NCBI RefSeq assembly: GCF_000835495.1
Contig: NW_015622546.1
Span: 250,883 to 314,882 of the forward strand
Length of the DNA stretch: 64,000 nucleotides
Source: Cladophialophora immunda
Lineage: Eukaryota > Ascomycota > Eurotiomycetes > Chaetothyriales > Herpotrichiellaceae
Direction: 5' to 3'
Numbering within the stretch: position 1 is the stretch's first letter; the number at the start of each line of letters is the position of its first letter. The translations under genes were made by a program, and so were the position numbers. The notes beneath the pieces are model-generated. The model was not told the origin of the DNA and did no database searches. It saw only the letters and a list, made by a program, of their open reading frames with translations. This document shows, piece by piece, positions 8,741 to 19,236 of the stretch.

Positions 8741-11659
8741 ATGGCTTCCGCCTTGGATCTCACTTCAGAAGGATCTCCGACTGGCGCGGTGGTGAGGTCA
8801 TGCTTCGAGGAGTTCAAACAATGCATCCAACAGCTGGAGGGCAAAGACAAGATCCATGTCCAGACCAGATTTGCTGATCTGCGGCTCTGGGCTGACAGCG
8901 TTGGGGCTACCGCGCAAGCGAAGGCTTCTCTGGATTGGAGATTCCAGCACCGACCCAATGACCTTTATTTCATCCGGGGACATCTTTCAATGCTGGAAGG
9001 CTTTCTGAAGGAATGCTTTGCCGCGGCAAACGACAAATCTGATATCTGCGATATAATTGCCAATATCGACTCGACTGTGGACAGCCTGGCCTTCATAGGA
9101 GTTCAGATTCGGCGAAGTGGCCGCAAATCTCGACTTCGAAGAGCGGATGATTCCTTTGATCAGAATCGGGACGAGTATCGCAAGCTCAGAGCGCATCTCG
9201 CCTGCATCGTCGCGTCGAAGCCAACCAAGGAGGGCAGACCGAAAGACGAAGGGAAAGAGATCCACAGTATTGACTACTTTGCCAATCTGAAACTCCCACA
9301 AATCCAGGAACGCCTCGTCGAGGCCAACCTAAGACGGCGACATAGGTTCATAGAAGCCCAGAGACATTCTCACGGGCTGAAGGATCCTTCCACGAAGCCT
9401 TCTCATACCATATCCCAACAACAGTTTATCGCCATGGCAGCAATCCACACAAATCAGGAAGTTAGCCCGATGCAGGGCAAGAGGGAAGCTACTACAATGC
9501 GACAGAAACAAGCACATCCGACTGGTCCGAGGACAGACGTTCCCACGATGCCCGCGACATCGGCTTCAGGCATAGATTCGACATGGGGAGGACTTCGGAA
9601 TAAACGTCAGCCCGGATCAACAGTCACTCGAATCACGGCCATTACGGCTGCTGCAAGATATCCCAGGGCGCAAACTTTATCGAATCCGGACCAGCAGTTG
9701 GTCAAATGCCCCTGTTGCTGTCAAGCCATCCCGGCCACTGAACTGGAAGACAGTCAATGGAGGTAAGAGTTTCTTCCACCGTTGGATCAGGATGCTAATG
9801 AAATCAGAAAACATGTGGCGAACGATCTATGCCCGTACACCTGCGTCCTCGAGGACTGTCCAACGCCGTACAATCTCTTTGTAACGCAGAAGGAATGGAA
9901 CGACCATGTCATGAACGACCATCCCCCTCAATGGCAATGCCCTTGCTGCGAAGGCGACCCTCCTATGTTCAAGTCGCTCTCTAGCATCATAAGTCATATG
10001 GTGTCCAAACACCCGAATGTTAATTCTAACAATCTTGAGGACTTGTTATCAAGTTCAGAAATCAGTGTGATGGGAATTACAAAATGCCCCTTATGTGATT
10101 CTGAGGGGCCTCAGGACTCGCCAGATCTCGTCGAACATGTTCTGCATCATGTACATGAGTTTTCTCTCCGTTCCCTTCCTTGGCCCATGGATCCAACTAT
10201 CAGCCTAGAGAAACCCGTTGGGATATTCGATATGAGTCATGCAGAGAAAATCATCAGAGATGATACAGGCAATGAACATATTTTCCACATTGCTGAATGG
10301 GCTGAAACTGTGGTTCCAATCTTCGACCTGAGCCGCGGGGTCAAAATCTTCAATGATCCTGAAGGCAACGAGCTCGATATGGACATTGCTGGGTGGCCCG
10401 AAAACACTACACTGGAGGGCGAACTATCGTTGCAACTCTGCGATATCGACCAGAATCCACCAAAGACCAGCGAAGAAGAGTCGACGCTAGACACCCCTTC
10501 CAACAAGGATTATTTCTCTCAAAATGAGTATTTCGCGGATGAATCTAGCGATGGCCGGTTTCCTTCTCAAACCTCTCGCTCGTCCCAGCAGACGCAAATT
10601 ATTGACTTCTTCGGTGAAAGCTTCCTTGAAGATCAATATGCGGATGACTCTTCCGAACAAGACCGCGACGTCAATGAAGCCTCTAGACCTCAGCATATGA
10701 CGATTCGGTATAAGAGGACGAGTGAGATCAAGGATCTTCAAGACGACATTAAATTGGCGAGACGGAAAGTCGAGTCGATACCGGAAGACCACCCTAATTG
10801 GGCCGGATGGTTAAACACTCTCGGGATTCGACTCAGCGATAGATATTCAAGAACGGGATCATTGGCAGACCTCGAAGAAGCCATTCAAATTATGAAGACA
10901 GCAGTCAAAGCGACACCAGCAGACCACGCAGACAAGGCGGAACGGTTGAATAACCTCGGAATCCAATTCGGCAAGAGATATACCAAAACTGGAGAGATGG
11001 CAGACCTCGAATACGCCATTCAAATCATGCAAAATGCCGTCGAAATGACACCAGCAGACCACTCAAATAGAGCAGCCGTTTTGAGCAACCTAGGGAATTC
11101 CTTCCGTCATATGTTCGAGTTGACTAGGGGTCTCAACGACATAAACGAAGCCATCGGTTTCGGCGAGGAAGCTATAGCTGTTACTCCTCACGACCATCCA
11201 GACAGGGCAGCTATTTTGAGTCACCTGGCAAATTCCCTCTGTCACAAGTTCAAGCGGACTAGTGATCTCCAGGACCTAAACGAAGCTATTAGTATAGGAA
11301 AGGAAGCTGTGGCTGCTACTCCTCACGACCATCCGGACGGAGCGGCTATTTTGACTAACCTAAGCAATTCTTTCTACCATAAGTTCGAGTGGACTCATGA
11401 TCTCCAGGCCCTAATCGACGCCATCAGTATAGCAAAGCAAGCTGTATTTGCTACTCCGAACGACCATCCAGACAGGGCAGCTATTTTGAGTCACCTGGCA
11501 AATTCCCTCTATCACAAGTTCAAGCAGACTAGTGATCTCCAGGACCTAAACGAAGCTATTAGTATAGGAAAGGAAGCTGTGGCTGCTACTCCTCACGACC
11601 ATCCGGATAGAGAGGCCATTTTAAGTATGCTTGAATTTGCAAAATCCGGGTATGATTAA
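8741..11659 (+). CDS. C2H2 zinc-finger protein with TPR-type repeats
   Basis: Probable signalling or sensor protein; exact role unknown. Two exons (8741–9762 and 9808–11659) are joined by a 45-bp intron with branch-like GCTAATG. The junction restores the family motif SQWRKHVANDLCPYTC. The N-terminal third is helical (SCFEEFKQCIQQLEGK, then QTRFADLRLWADSVGA). The middle carries C2H2 fingers (CPYTCVLEDCPTPY…H, CPCCEG…H, CPLCDS…H) ending in HEFSLRSLPWP. The C-terminus has six 45-residue repeats (type DHPDRAAILSHLANSLYHKF) plus a truncated seventh. Such repeats often precede a CHAT protease domain in fungal immune receptors, but none follows here: the protein stops 20 residues into the seventh unit. 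ATG 8741 was chosen because MASALDLTSEGSPTGAVV looks like the family start; 8546 is an alternative. Confidence 0.75.
11202..11608 (+). repeat. Nearly identical TPR-coding DNA units
   Basis: The roughly 137-base block at 11202–11338 recurs at 11472–11608 with only a few differences, an offset of 270 bp or exactly two 45-codon units. Units 4 and 6 of the protein therefore differ at only about two residues (C/Y and R/Q), while unit 5 between them is clearly different. This points to a recent duplication or gene conversion of repeat units. Confidence 0.85.
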
Positions 11660-12628
11660 TGGTACAACTACAACCTGTCCTTTCAAGCATTGACGACAGG
11701 TTATTCTTACATGCGTCTATGAGTAATTTAGGGTTAAGAGTTGTGAGAATACCAATATCGGAGCGTGTGCCGGAACGAGGGGCAAGGTGTTCGGTCTGAC
11801 ACGGATGGCATCTGAAGGCTATGCGAAGGAGGGTTGCGGGTCAACGTCAGTGGTCCCGGCTACACTGAAACGCGCGCAGCAATGACATCGCCGCTCCTGC
11901 TGCTGTCCATGAAATAGCGAACGACAAATGCTGTACCGATGCTACGGATGGGAAGACATGAGAAGCCGGCCGATGGCGTTGTTTGGCTGTATGACCGCTG
12001 TGTGCCACCCGACCGACCTCGATGGCGGACGTATCGAAGTCTCGTGGTGCCACGTTTGGAAAGGCTGGGACTTGCGGAAGCCTGCAAATGCCGAATTCCG
12101 TTATGTCCAGCTAAGCCCTAGATTCCGCTTTTCGAAAAGATCTGAAGAGAGCGAACGGGCTGATCGGCGCCTGCTCTGGTGCTATACGGATTACTGCGAA
12201 TTCCGAATGGCGTTGAAAATGAGCGTCGTGGGTCGATCTGCGAGCATTGAGCTCAAACATTGTGCTGAGCATTTTATGATCTTTCACGACCTCAAGCAAA
12301 GCCCGGTTCTCTCTCCGTTGTACAAATGTGTGAAAACCGAACAAAATTGTCTCCTAGTAGGGTCAAGATCGAAGGCGGAAGTAAAGGTCCTTGTGCAACC
12401 TACAAGCGAACGAATGTGAAGACGTAGAGAAAAGAAAGGAAGAAGCGGCGGCGCACACGACTCGTACCAAGACGACACATGTGACCATGTTGGCGCACCA
12501 GCTAATCAAATCACGGGACGCATCACGTGAGCCGAATGGTCCTTTTTCAGCAAGCCAGAGGCACCCGGGGGTTTTCCTCGTCCTTCTCGTTCCAACCCTC
12601 TCATGTTGCCTCGTTTGGATCAGGAAAT
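11660..12628. other. Intergenic, no gene recognised
   Basis: ORFs of up to 163 codons (for example at 11928–12419) overlap on both strands and show no recognisable motif. The stretch should contain the 3' end of the TPR gene and the promoter of the next gene. Confidence 0.45.
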
Positions 12629-14182
12629 ATGGACTCTGTGGACAACAACTTGATTCTCAGTCTTGCAGCTCGTCTCCGGCACCGGGTGGAAGAGGTCGAG
12701 CGGGCCTACATCTCTGCGGCGCGAAATATTCGCACCGTCTTGCGGCGACAGAGTATCAACACTAGCCATCCTACGCCAGATCGCCCAGTATGCAAGTTCG
12801 TCGGCGAAGAACAACTCTTCAAATGCCTAGGCATATTTTCAGTAGCGGACGCTCTTTTCACCTTGGCCCGAATATACGATGAAGCTCACGTGGCCCTGTG
12901 CAAAGCGATCGCCGCGGCACGAAGAGGCAGAATTCACAATGAAGGCTTTAGGCGCGACCCATACATCGATCTCCGAGTACTAACAGATCAACTCCATGAA
13001 GCCGACAAGGCTGTTGAAGGCCAAATCGTACTGCACACATCCCTTGGCAATGATTCCCGACTTACTGCTACATTTCAGCCTCTCGAGCCCATGTCTTTTG
13101 ACAACCTTCAGAGGCTATCATCACTCGCTGATTTATTACCAGGAGAGACAACTTTCAGTTTGAACTATGCCGGAATCGGAAGTGGAGGAGGATCTGATAT
13201 CATTAGCGCTAGCCTGTTAGGCCACCTGTTGCGAACATTCTCCAAGACGATGAGCCTCCTGATCTCTACACGCCCTTTGGCAATAGGTTCGCGGGACGAA
13301 AAGAGCTCTAAGCTTATGATTAAACGTGAAGTATATAACCATGGAGGGCATGCTACAACATACGGGAGACCCGTTCCAGGAACCTTTCGAATCACGGAAT
13401 ATACTTCGGCAGAAGGCTGCAACCTCGAAACCATTCCACTCCCCTACTATGCTCAGATATTCATGGTACTCGACCAAGACAGGTCCAGGTTGGAGATTCC
13501 TGATGACGACAAGGCGGATCTAACGGATCAATTCTACGCCGTGCTCAATCAATCGATGGACCCCATCAACACGGTTCTTATCGTCGACACAGGTGGAGGC
13601 GTATTTGGTGCCGCGACAAATGGTGGTGGAACAACACCACGTCAAGGTTTTCGGGTTCAGAAAGCCATAAGTCCATTGTCTCCCGAATATAATCTCGTCA
13701 CTGCTGTGATGGCCCCAGGACTCGATGCTCCACATGACGCTCCAGAGACGGCTCTCAAAGCTGGCGGCGTCGTCTATAGGCCGACGGGAGATGAGAAAAG
13801 GATGCTTCTCGATGTCTTGGCCAACAGGTATAAGATGGACGGCTCGGACCCAAGCAGGATTAGCAAGGCTATGTTAGCGTTACGGGCGCGACTACGCGGA
13901 GTTGTTGGCTGGACCTCGTTGGATCTTCCGGCCGCCATTGTTGATACGTGGGACAATCCTTGGAGTAGCTTTGTCTACATTCGAGAGTGTTTAAGCGATA
14001 TCATCTTTATGCCAACGACAAAATTGCTGCCTCTCATTGAGCCATTAGATGGAGAAGGAACCAACTTGTCGCCTGTCGTTGAACCATTGGAGGGGAAAAA
14101 GTATAGCAGTATGGTCTGGAGAAGACAGCCAAGAGGGTTCCTGGATCTGTGGATTGCTATTGAAAGCAAGGGAATAAGCTAG
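12629..14182 (+). CDS. Hypothetical protein, no family recognised
   Basis: A long single open frame with no recognised domain. From ATG 12629 (MDSVDNNLILSLAARLRHRV) it gives 517 residues; ATG 12536 would add 31 low-confidence residues. The first 130 residues look helical. A central stretch carries glycine-rich turns (GIGSGGGSDIISASLLG) and NTVLIVDTGGGVFGAATNGG. No signal peptide or convincing membrane helix is seen. It sits next to the gasdermin/protease/TPR group and could belong to the same accessory island, but that is only proximity. Frame length and codon use support a real gene. Confidence 0.55.
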   Translation: MDSVDNNLILSLAARLRHRVEEVERAYISAARNIRTVLRRQSINTSHPTPDRPVCKFVGEEQLFKCLGIFSVADALFTLARIYDEAHVALCKAIAAARRGRIHNEGFRRDPYIDLRVLTDQLHEADKAVEGQIVLHTSLGNDSRLTATFQPLEPMSFDNLQRLSSLADLLPGETTFSLNYAGIGSGGGSDIISASLLGHLLRTFSKTMSLLISTRPLAIGSRDEKSSKLMIKREVYNHGGHATTYGRPVPGTFRITEYTSAEGCNLETIPLPYYAQIFMVLDQDRSRLEIPDDDKADLTDQFYAVLNQSMDPINTVLIVDTGGGVFGAATNGGGTTPRQGFRVQKAISPLSPEYNLVTAVMAPGLDAPHDAPETALKAGGVVYRPTGDEKRMLLDVLANRYKMDGSDPSRISKAMLALRARLRGVVGWTSLDLPAAIVDTWDNPWSSFVYIRECLSDIIFMPTTKLLPLIEPLDGEGTNLSPVVEPLEGKKYSSMVWRRQPRGFLDLWIAIESKGIS

Positions 14183-14858
14183 AGGGCAGAAAGAAGGATA
14201 TTCACTGTCGAAGAAAGTATCGTACACATGGGAGCGCCATCCAGACGAGGCTGCGTGTTGGCTTATTCAGAAGGGTAACTGCGGCGACTGAGTCACAGGT
14301 GATCGCTCACGCCGCTCGGGCGAGCCGGGGCTAAGTATAGGGCGGCATCACCCTACGCCGGAAACAGGGTGAGGCGCCAGCAGTTTTTACTCGTCTTGGC
14401 GATTGGCTAAGGGATTTTCAGGGTTATTCAGCCTCGTTCCCCCGCAATGTACGGAGTCCGAAGGCACGCACCAACACCTTCGGGCTCCTGGACGGACAGT
14501 CACAAGGATGGGTGAGTCTTGAAGTCGCCTTTGTCACGTGTCCGTGCTCTAGAGTGTTCCCTGCGGACGTTCATGCTCAGGTACGGACCCGACACCCTGG
14601 ACAAAATATGGTGAATTAAGGCGCCGCGATTTATGCTCCCAAGCCGAGCCGGTTCCGATTACGCCTGTTCCCTCCGGTTCGCCCACGTGCCCATAACCCT
14701 CCGGTTCAGGGACCAAGAGAACGCGGAGAGTGACACTGGGGAGGCCATAGGATGGAGTACATATACAGCTACCTTGATGCCTTGTCAATTCATATGTATC
14801 GATTAACCAGCTGTCTCTAAAGTTCTAGCAGCTACGACCACACCAGACCGACGGCAAT
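14183..14858. other. Intergenic with hydrolase promoter
   Basis: It holds the promoter of the alpha/beta hydrolase, including three CCGGTTC motifs (listed separately) and a TATA-like ACATATACA around 14759, about 100 bp before the ATG. Nothing else was recognised. Confidence 0.5.
14649..14712 (+). promoter_or_regulatory. Triple CCGGTTC motif cluster, hydrolase promoter
   Basis: CCGGTTC occurs at 14649, 14674 and 14701, all on the plus strand, spaced 25 and 27 bp and 150–210 bp upstream of the hydrolase ATG. The third copy lies in CTCCGGTTCAGGGA, a 14-base string repeated exactly at 21980–21993 near the regulator and glucosidase genes. CGG-containing sites are typical of Zn(II)2Cys6 regulators, one of which is encoded at 19237–21643. 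Confidence 0.5.
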
Positions 14859-16144
14859 ATGAGCAAAGTCGAAGTCCAAAACATCGAGGACATCAACAAT
14901 GCCTTCAAGGCCGCCGTCCAGGGTGTTATCGACTTCAACAACTCTTTTGATTGGCCTACGGCCCATACATTTGTCTACAGGGAGATAGATGGTGTTAAGA
15001 TCGAAGCAGAGGTTTGGGTGCGCGAGACGCTTCCGAACGGGGACTCACAGAATCTACCAGCCAAGCGACCTATCTTTCTCTACATTCATGGGGGCGGGTG
15101 GATGGCAGGTGTTCGCACCGACTTTCCGAAGCCGATCCTGCATGAATTCCTGTCAAGGGGCTTCGTCTTTGTCTCGATCGACTACCGTCTGATTCCCGAG
15201 GTCGATTTTATCACCGGCCAATTGGACGATATATGTTTCGTTGAAGGCTGGCTTCGCGAGAACCTCCAATCATCTTTGACAGATCGAGGAGTGCATGTCG
15301 TTGTCGACAGCGATGCGATTGTTGTGGCGGGCGGTTCTGCCGGTTCTCACCTGGCGTCTTTGACGGTAGGCTCCCCTACAACGGCCTCCCAAGGTCAGAC
15401 AAGGCAACCAGGAAGACTGACAACTTAAAATCAGCCTAAACTATGGAAGAAGAAGCCGCGAGCTCTGCTGCTCATGGCTGGACCAACCAACCTCTTCGAC
15501 TGCCGCAGAATTGGTCGACCGATGGGAGGAGGCAAGCTCAATGAAATCGTCGCGCAGTGTCCCATGGACCCGTCACCAGAATTTATCAAATCGGCCATGT
15601 TTGACAAGCCCCAGACCAACACCAAGCCAACACTCAGCATCGAGGCTTTCCTGGCGCCCCGTGCTATGCTGGGTGTCTCCATCTTCTTGAACGAAGTCAT
15701 ACCCGACTTCCTCGTCCTCGGGTTTGTGGATGGAAAGTTGCCCAAGAAAGGCAGTGCCCCGGAAGACAAAGTCAAATTCCTCAGTAGGTTGACCCAGAGA
15801 CCAAAAAAAAAAACATCCCGCTCTCTTCCCCTCTTTTCTGTATCAAGCGACCCTCGACCCGCTGACTAGATGATTCAGGTGCATTCTTCGGCGACCTCAG
15901 CGACTGGCCACCAACGTTTCAAATGGTTGGCGACAGTGATGAAGCTTTCGAGGCCTCGCAGTTGACGCAGTTCCAAGACAAATTGAAGCAGCACAATATC
16001 CCCGCTGGTATGCTCGTGGTGCCGGAACAGTCCCACGCTTTTGAGAACATGTCCAAGATCGGCGACCAGTTGCACTTGAGATACATTCAGCCGGCGTGTG
16101 AGTTTGTGGCGCGTTACGCGACGGAAGACAGCAAACAAAAGTGA
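14859..16144 (+). CDS. Alpha/beta hydrolase (esterase/lipase-like)
   Basis: Predicted cytosolic carboxylic-ester hydrolase of the HSL-like alpha/beta hydrolase-3 type. Three exons (14859–15365, 15435–15783, 15879–16144) give 373 residues. The oxyanion-hole motif is YIHGGGW. The nucleophile elbow reads GGSAGS, where most relatives have GDSAGG. The acid residue lies in VGDSDEAFE and the histidine in EQSHAFE, in the expected order. No signal peptide is present. It is the first gene of the group sharing CCGGTTC promoter motifs with an MFS permease, a Zn(II)2Cys6 regulator and a GH3 glucosidase, which suggests a role in breaking down an imported ester or conjugate. The substrate is not known. Confidence 0.85.
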
Positions 16145-16802
16145 AAAGGGCCAAACGTCCCATAGGTTAGCTGGTGGCACCTTTACAACCCGATTGAGTG
16201 TCGCAAATCAAGCAGAGACACCTGGCAGAACAATGAAACACCACTCTCAGAATCGCAATTCCATTGACTGAGAGTAGAGCCGCGCCTTCCCACTTCCTAT
16301 TCCTAATAGAGCTGCAAAGGATGTGCGTGTGTGTCAGGATGATATTAACATTGTCAGCATGACTCTCCTGGCAACACCATTCCCAAGAGGTTGTAGTCTC
16401 CAAATTAAGCCACAACTGCAGTAAGATACCTTGGACTTCTGTAACTGGCATCTAGATTGATTTATAGTGCTGGTGACACTGCCACGGCACGAGTGAGCCT
16501 TATTGGGTGCAAAACGCCTCATCGAATTCATTTGCTTATACCACTATATCCCTGCACGCGGGATGTTGACGATCTCGATCGTGAACAAATATGTATTGAC
16601 AGATATTTACTTCGGTCCTTCTGTTACCGCTGTTTTTCTTCCTCTTCAAATTCCCCCTTGGGCTGTAGACCACCCAAGTATAGAAACCTGTCGTCACACC
16701 AGCTTCACATCGAAGTTTTCACACGCAGTCATGCCTTATACTCACTATTTCTTTCAATTCCCTTTCAATTCCGATCTGCGAGCCTCAAGCGGAGGGGAGA
16801 AT
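16145..16802. other. Intergenic, convergent 3' ends
   Basis: It lies between the convergent ends of the hydrolase and the MFS permease. Only overlapping short ORFs are visible, and no CCGGTTC motif was seen. Confidence 0.5.
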
Positions 16803-18851
16803 TTAGCAAGCATAACGGAAATAAGGGTTTTCATGGTCGGTAAGGTCAAGGAATGCGGCCTGTTCCCTGGTGATTGTTGATTGCAGAGCCTCCGCGGCGC
16901 CGGGCGCCTCCTGTGCGAGATCGCGACGACGGTTAAATCGCTTGTAGTACAAACTGCGCAGAGTATTCTCAGTCAGTCGGGTCTGGGGGTGGTCCACACA
17001 GTCGTCATCAAGTAAACTTACAGAAGTGCTACCAGCGAGATCTCTCCTGCGACCATTGTTACCATGAGGATGATCATTCCCGTAGGGTAGCCTTCACTGG
17101 CTTCGCTGCCCTTGAAGGCAAAAGGGCCGGAGATCCCAGCCACGCAGGAGATCATGAAAATCATGGCTTGTGCGGTCGTCTTCTTGGTGTAGCCGGCAAC
17201 GTTGGACGCCAGAAGGCCGAGTGTCTGGATCAGAGAGCCGTAGAAGAAGACAGTCTGTCAACATTAGTATAGTCGGAGGCCGGGGGTGAAGTTCAGACGC
17301 AAGAGGCGCATACAAGATAGAGAGAAGCCAGGAGACCCCATTTGTTATCCCTGGGCAGCTTCCAGAGGAGAGAATAGGCAATAATCGTGGGTATTGTAAA
17401 AGCCATGGCGATTATAATGCGTGACTTTTTGAACATGTTCGCGAGGAACCTGATAGACGGCACAAATTGCGAGTCAGCGACATCCCTTGAACTCCTGTAC
17501 AATACTGAGTTGCAGGTGTAGACTTACCCAGAGATTGGCATCAAGATGATGACAATACCAGAGCATGGCATGTATAGTTGCACTGTTTTAAAGTTGGAAA
17601 AGCCAAAGCCGCTGAGTACGATGGCCCCGAAACTGGTACGAGTCAGCATGGTAGTGAAAGGACAAAGGCAATGGCTGACCTTCCAAGCGCTGCCGTGGCG
17701 AAAGCAAAGGCAAAGCTCGTCACGCACAGGAGCCAGAGCTGTGGATCGACAAGGGCTTCCCGAACCTGACCGGGTTTGAATTTTCGGGTGTGAATTCCAG
17801 TCTGATTCTTTTGAAGCCGCCTCACGGCAATATTACGCTCCCGTTCGGTTAGGAAGTGAGCCGTCATCGGAGAGTCTGGGAAGTAAATGCCAAAGAAGAT
17901 GGAGTAGGCGACGGTCATAGAACCCAGCAGCAAATACATCCATTTCCACGGGCTCTTCTCGAATTCTCCCTTGATAGAAGCCGCACCGTAATCCAAAGCT
18001 TGGCCGACAATCGCTCCAATGGAGGCACCACACATCCAGAGTGCAATGCGAAGAGGCTGCTCTTCGGTTGTCCACCTGTCGGTAGTCATTCAGCGCACGT
18101 AAACCAAGGGTATGAAGCACGACTCACCACATTGAGCTCAAGAGGACGCATACCGAAATATTAATCCCTTGGAAACCGTAGAAGAATCTGATCATTGTTA
18201 ACGGCGCGAGCCGAGATGAAGATCGCGGCTTACTTTAGAACCATGGTGCCCGCAAAGTTGCTCAGGGTGAGGAAAAGAAGTGCAAGAGATCCAGTGTACA
18301 GGACGATGGCTGTCAGGACCTTTCCAATCGGGAGTCTCTGAGCAAGCAAGAGAAGAGGATATTGTGCCTGCGATACGGGCAGTTAGTCTACAACCATCAT
18401 TGGAGGACTCGACTTGGACGATGAAATACTTACAATGAGATTTCCGAACGTCCCTATCGAGTTTGTCCAGGAGTATTTGGTCAAATCCATGGTCAATGGA
18501 TTGAGGCTGGTGATGGTGTAGAGTTTCAAATCTTGGATCAGACCGAATATTGCAGCAACTCCATAGGTTCCACTGTCACAAGAAGTCAGGATATTGGCAA
18601 TCAACAACTATAGGTTCAGTTAGTCATTGGTCGTGCGGGAACAGAGAGCAACAATGCCTGACCATTACGATGATGCGGAAGTCGATTTTCCGGAGGATTC
18701 TTTTCTCTTCTTCTTCTGTCCATTCAATGGCACTATGCTGTTCGACGAAGCGATGGGCATCGTCGACCTGCTTGTTGAATTTGATCGGCTCTTGCGTTTC
18801 TTCGTCATGTTCGACGACAGATGCAGCTATCTTGTCTGCCGAGTTGACCAT
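16803..18851 (-). CDS. MFS permease, allantoate permease (Dal5/anion:cation symporter) family
   Basis: Predicted plasma-membrane importer of a small organic anion. About eight exons are read on the minus strand. Exon 1 (18851–18663) codes a hydrophilic N-terminus ending EEEEKRILRKIDFRII, the usual Dal5-family entry to helix 1. Later exons give YGVAAIFGLIQDL, YSWTNSIGTFGNLIAQYP, LLAQRLPIGKVLTA, EQPLRIALWMCGASIGAIVG, MTAHFLTERERNIAVRRL, and SNVAGYTKKTTAQAMIFM in the C-terminal half. The tail DLTDHENPYFRYAC before the TAA is typical. The donor after RIIVM is GTCAGG. Its promoter holds GAACCGG like its neighbours, so it is probably co-regulated with them. The substrate cannot be read from sequence. 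Confidence 0.88.
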
Positions 18852-19088
18852 TGTGAAAATATCTGGTCGATTCGAGTAGTGTTTGATTGTCGACGTTCGG
18901 GAAATCTATTGCCTTGAGGATGGCAGTAAGGCAGGAAGTAGGGTTCTTTCTGATAGAGCCACAATCTCCCTGCTGACAGGGTCCCTGGGGTGATAGATAT
19001 TCCCCACGGGGTAGCATAGAGATTTGAAAAGGATGAATCAGACTGCTTCCCATAACTAATGTCGCGTGAGACAGCCCTGTGGGTGGAA

Positions 19089-19110
19089 AGCCGGATCCGG
19101 TCCTTGAACC
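19089..19110. promoter_or_regulatory. CCGG-rich motif in the MFS promoter
   Basis: About 240–260 bp upstream of the permease start lie the palindrome CCGGATCCGG (19089–19098) and GAACCGG (19104–19110), the reverse complement of the CCGGTTC motif. The rest of the 18852–19236 spacer shows no gene. Confidence 0.45.
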
Positions 19111-19236
19111 GGTCCTTCCTAAGCAGGCGAGATACATAGAGCGGAATTTAGAGTGGAGGTGGCGTTCAAATCATGTATTTCCGGTTTGAGATGATACCTG
19201 CCACCGGGCGAACCCTGTGATCATTATCAGACCAGT

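Noticed and set aside
11928..12419. 163-codon ORF between the TPR and hypothetical genes
   Set aside because: No motif, overlapping ORFs in other frames, no splice or promoter support.
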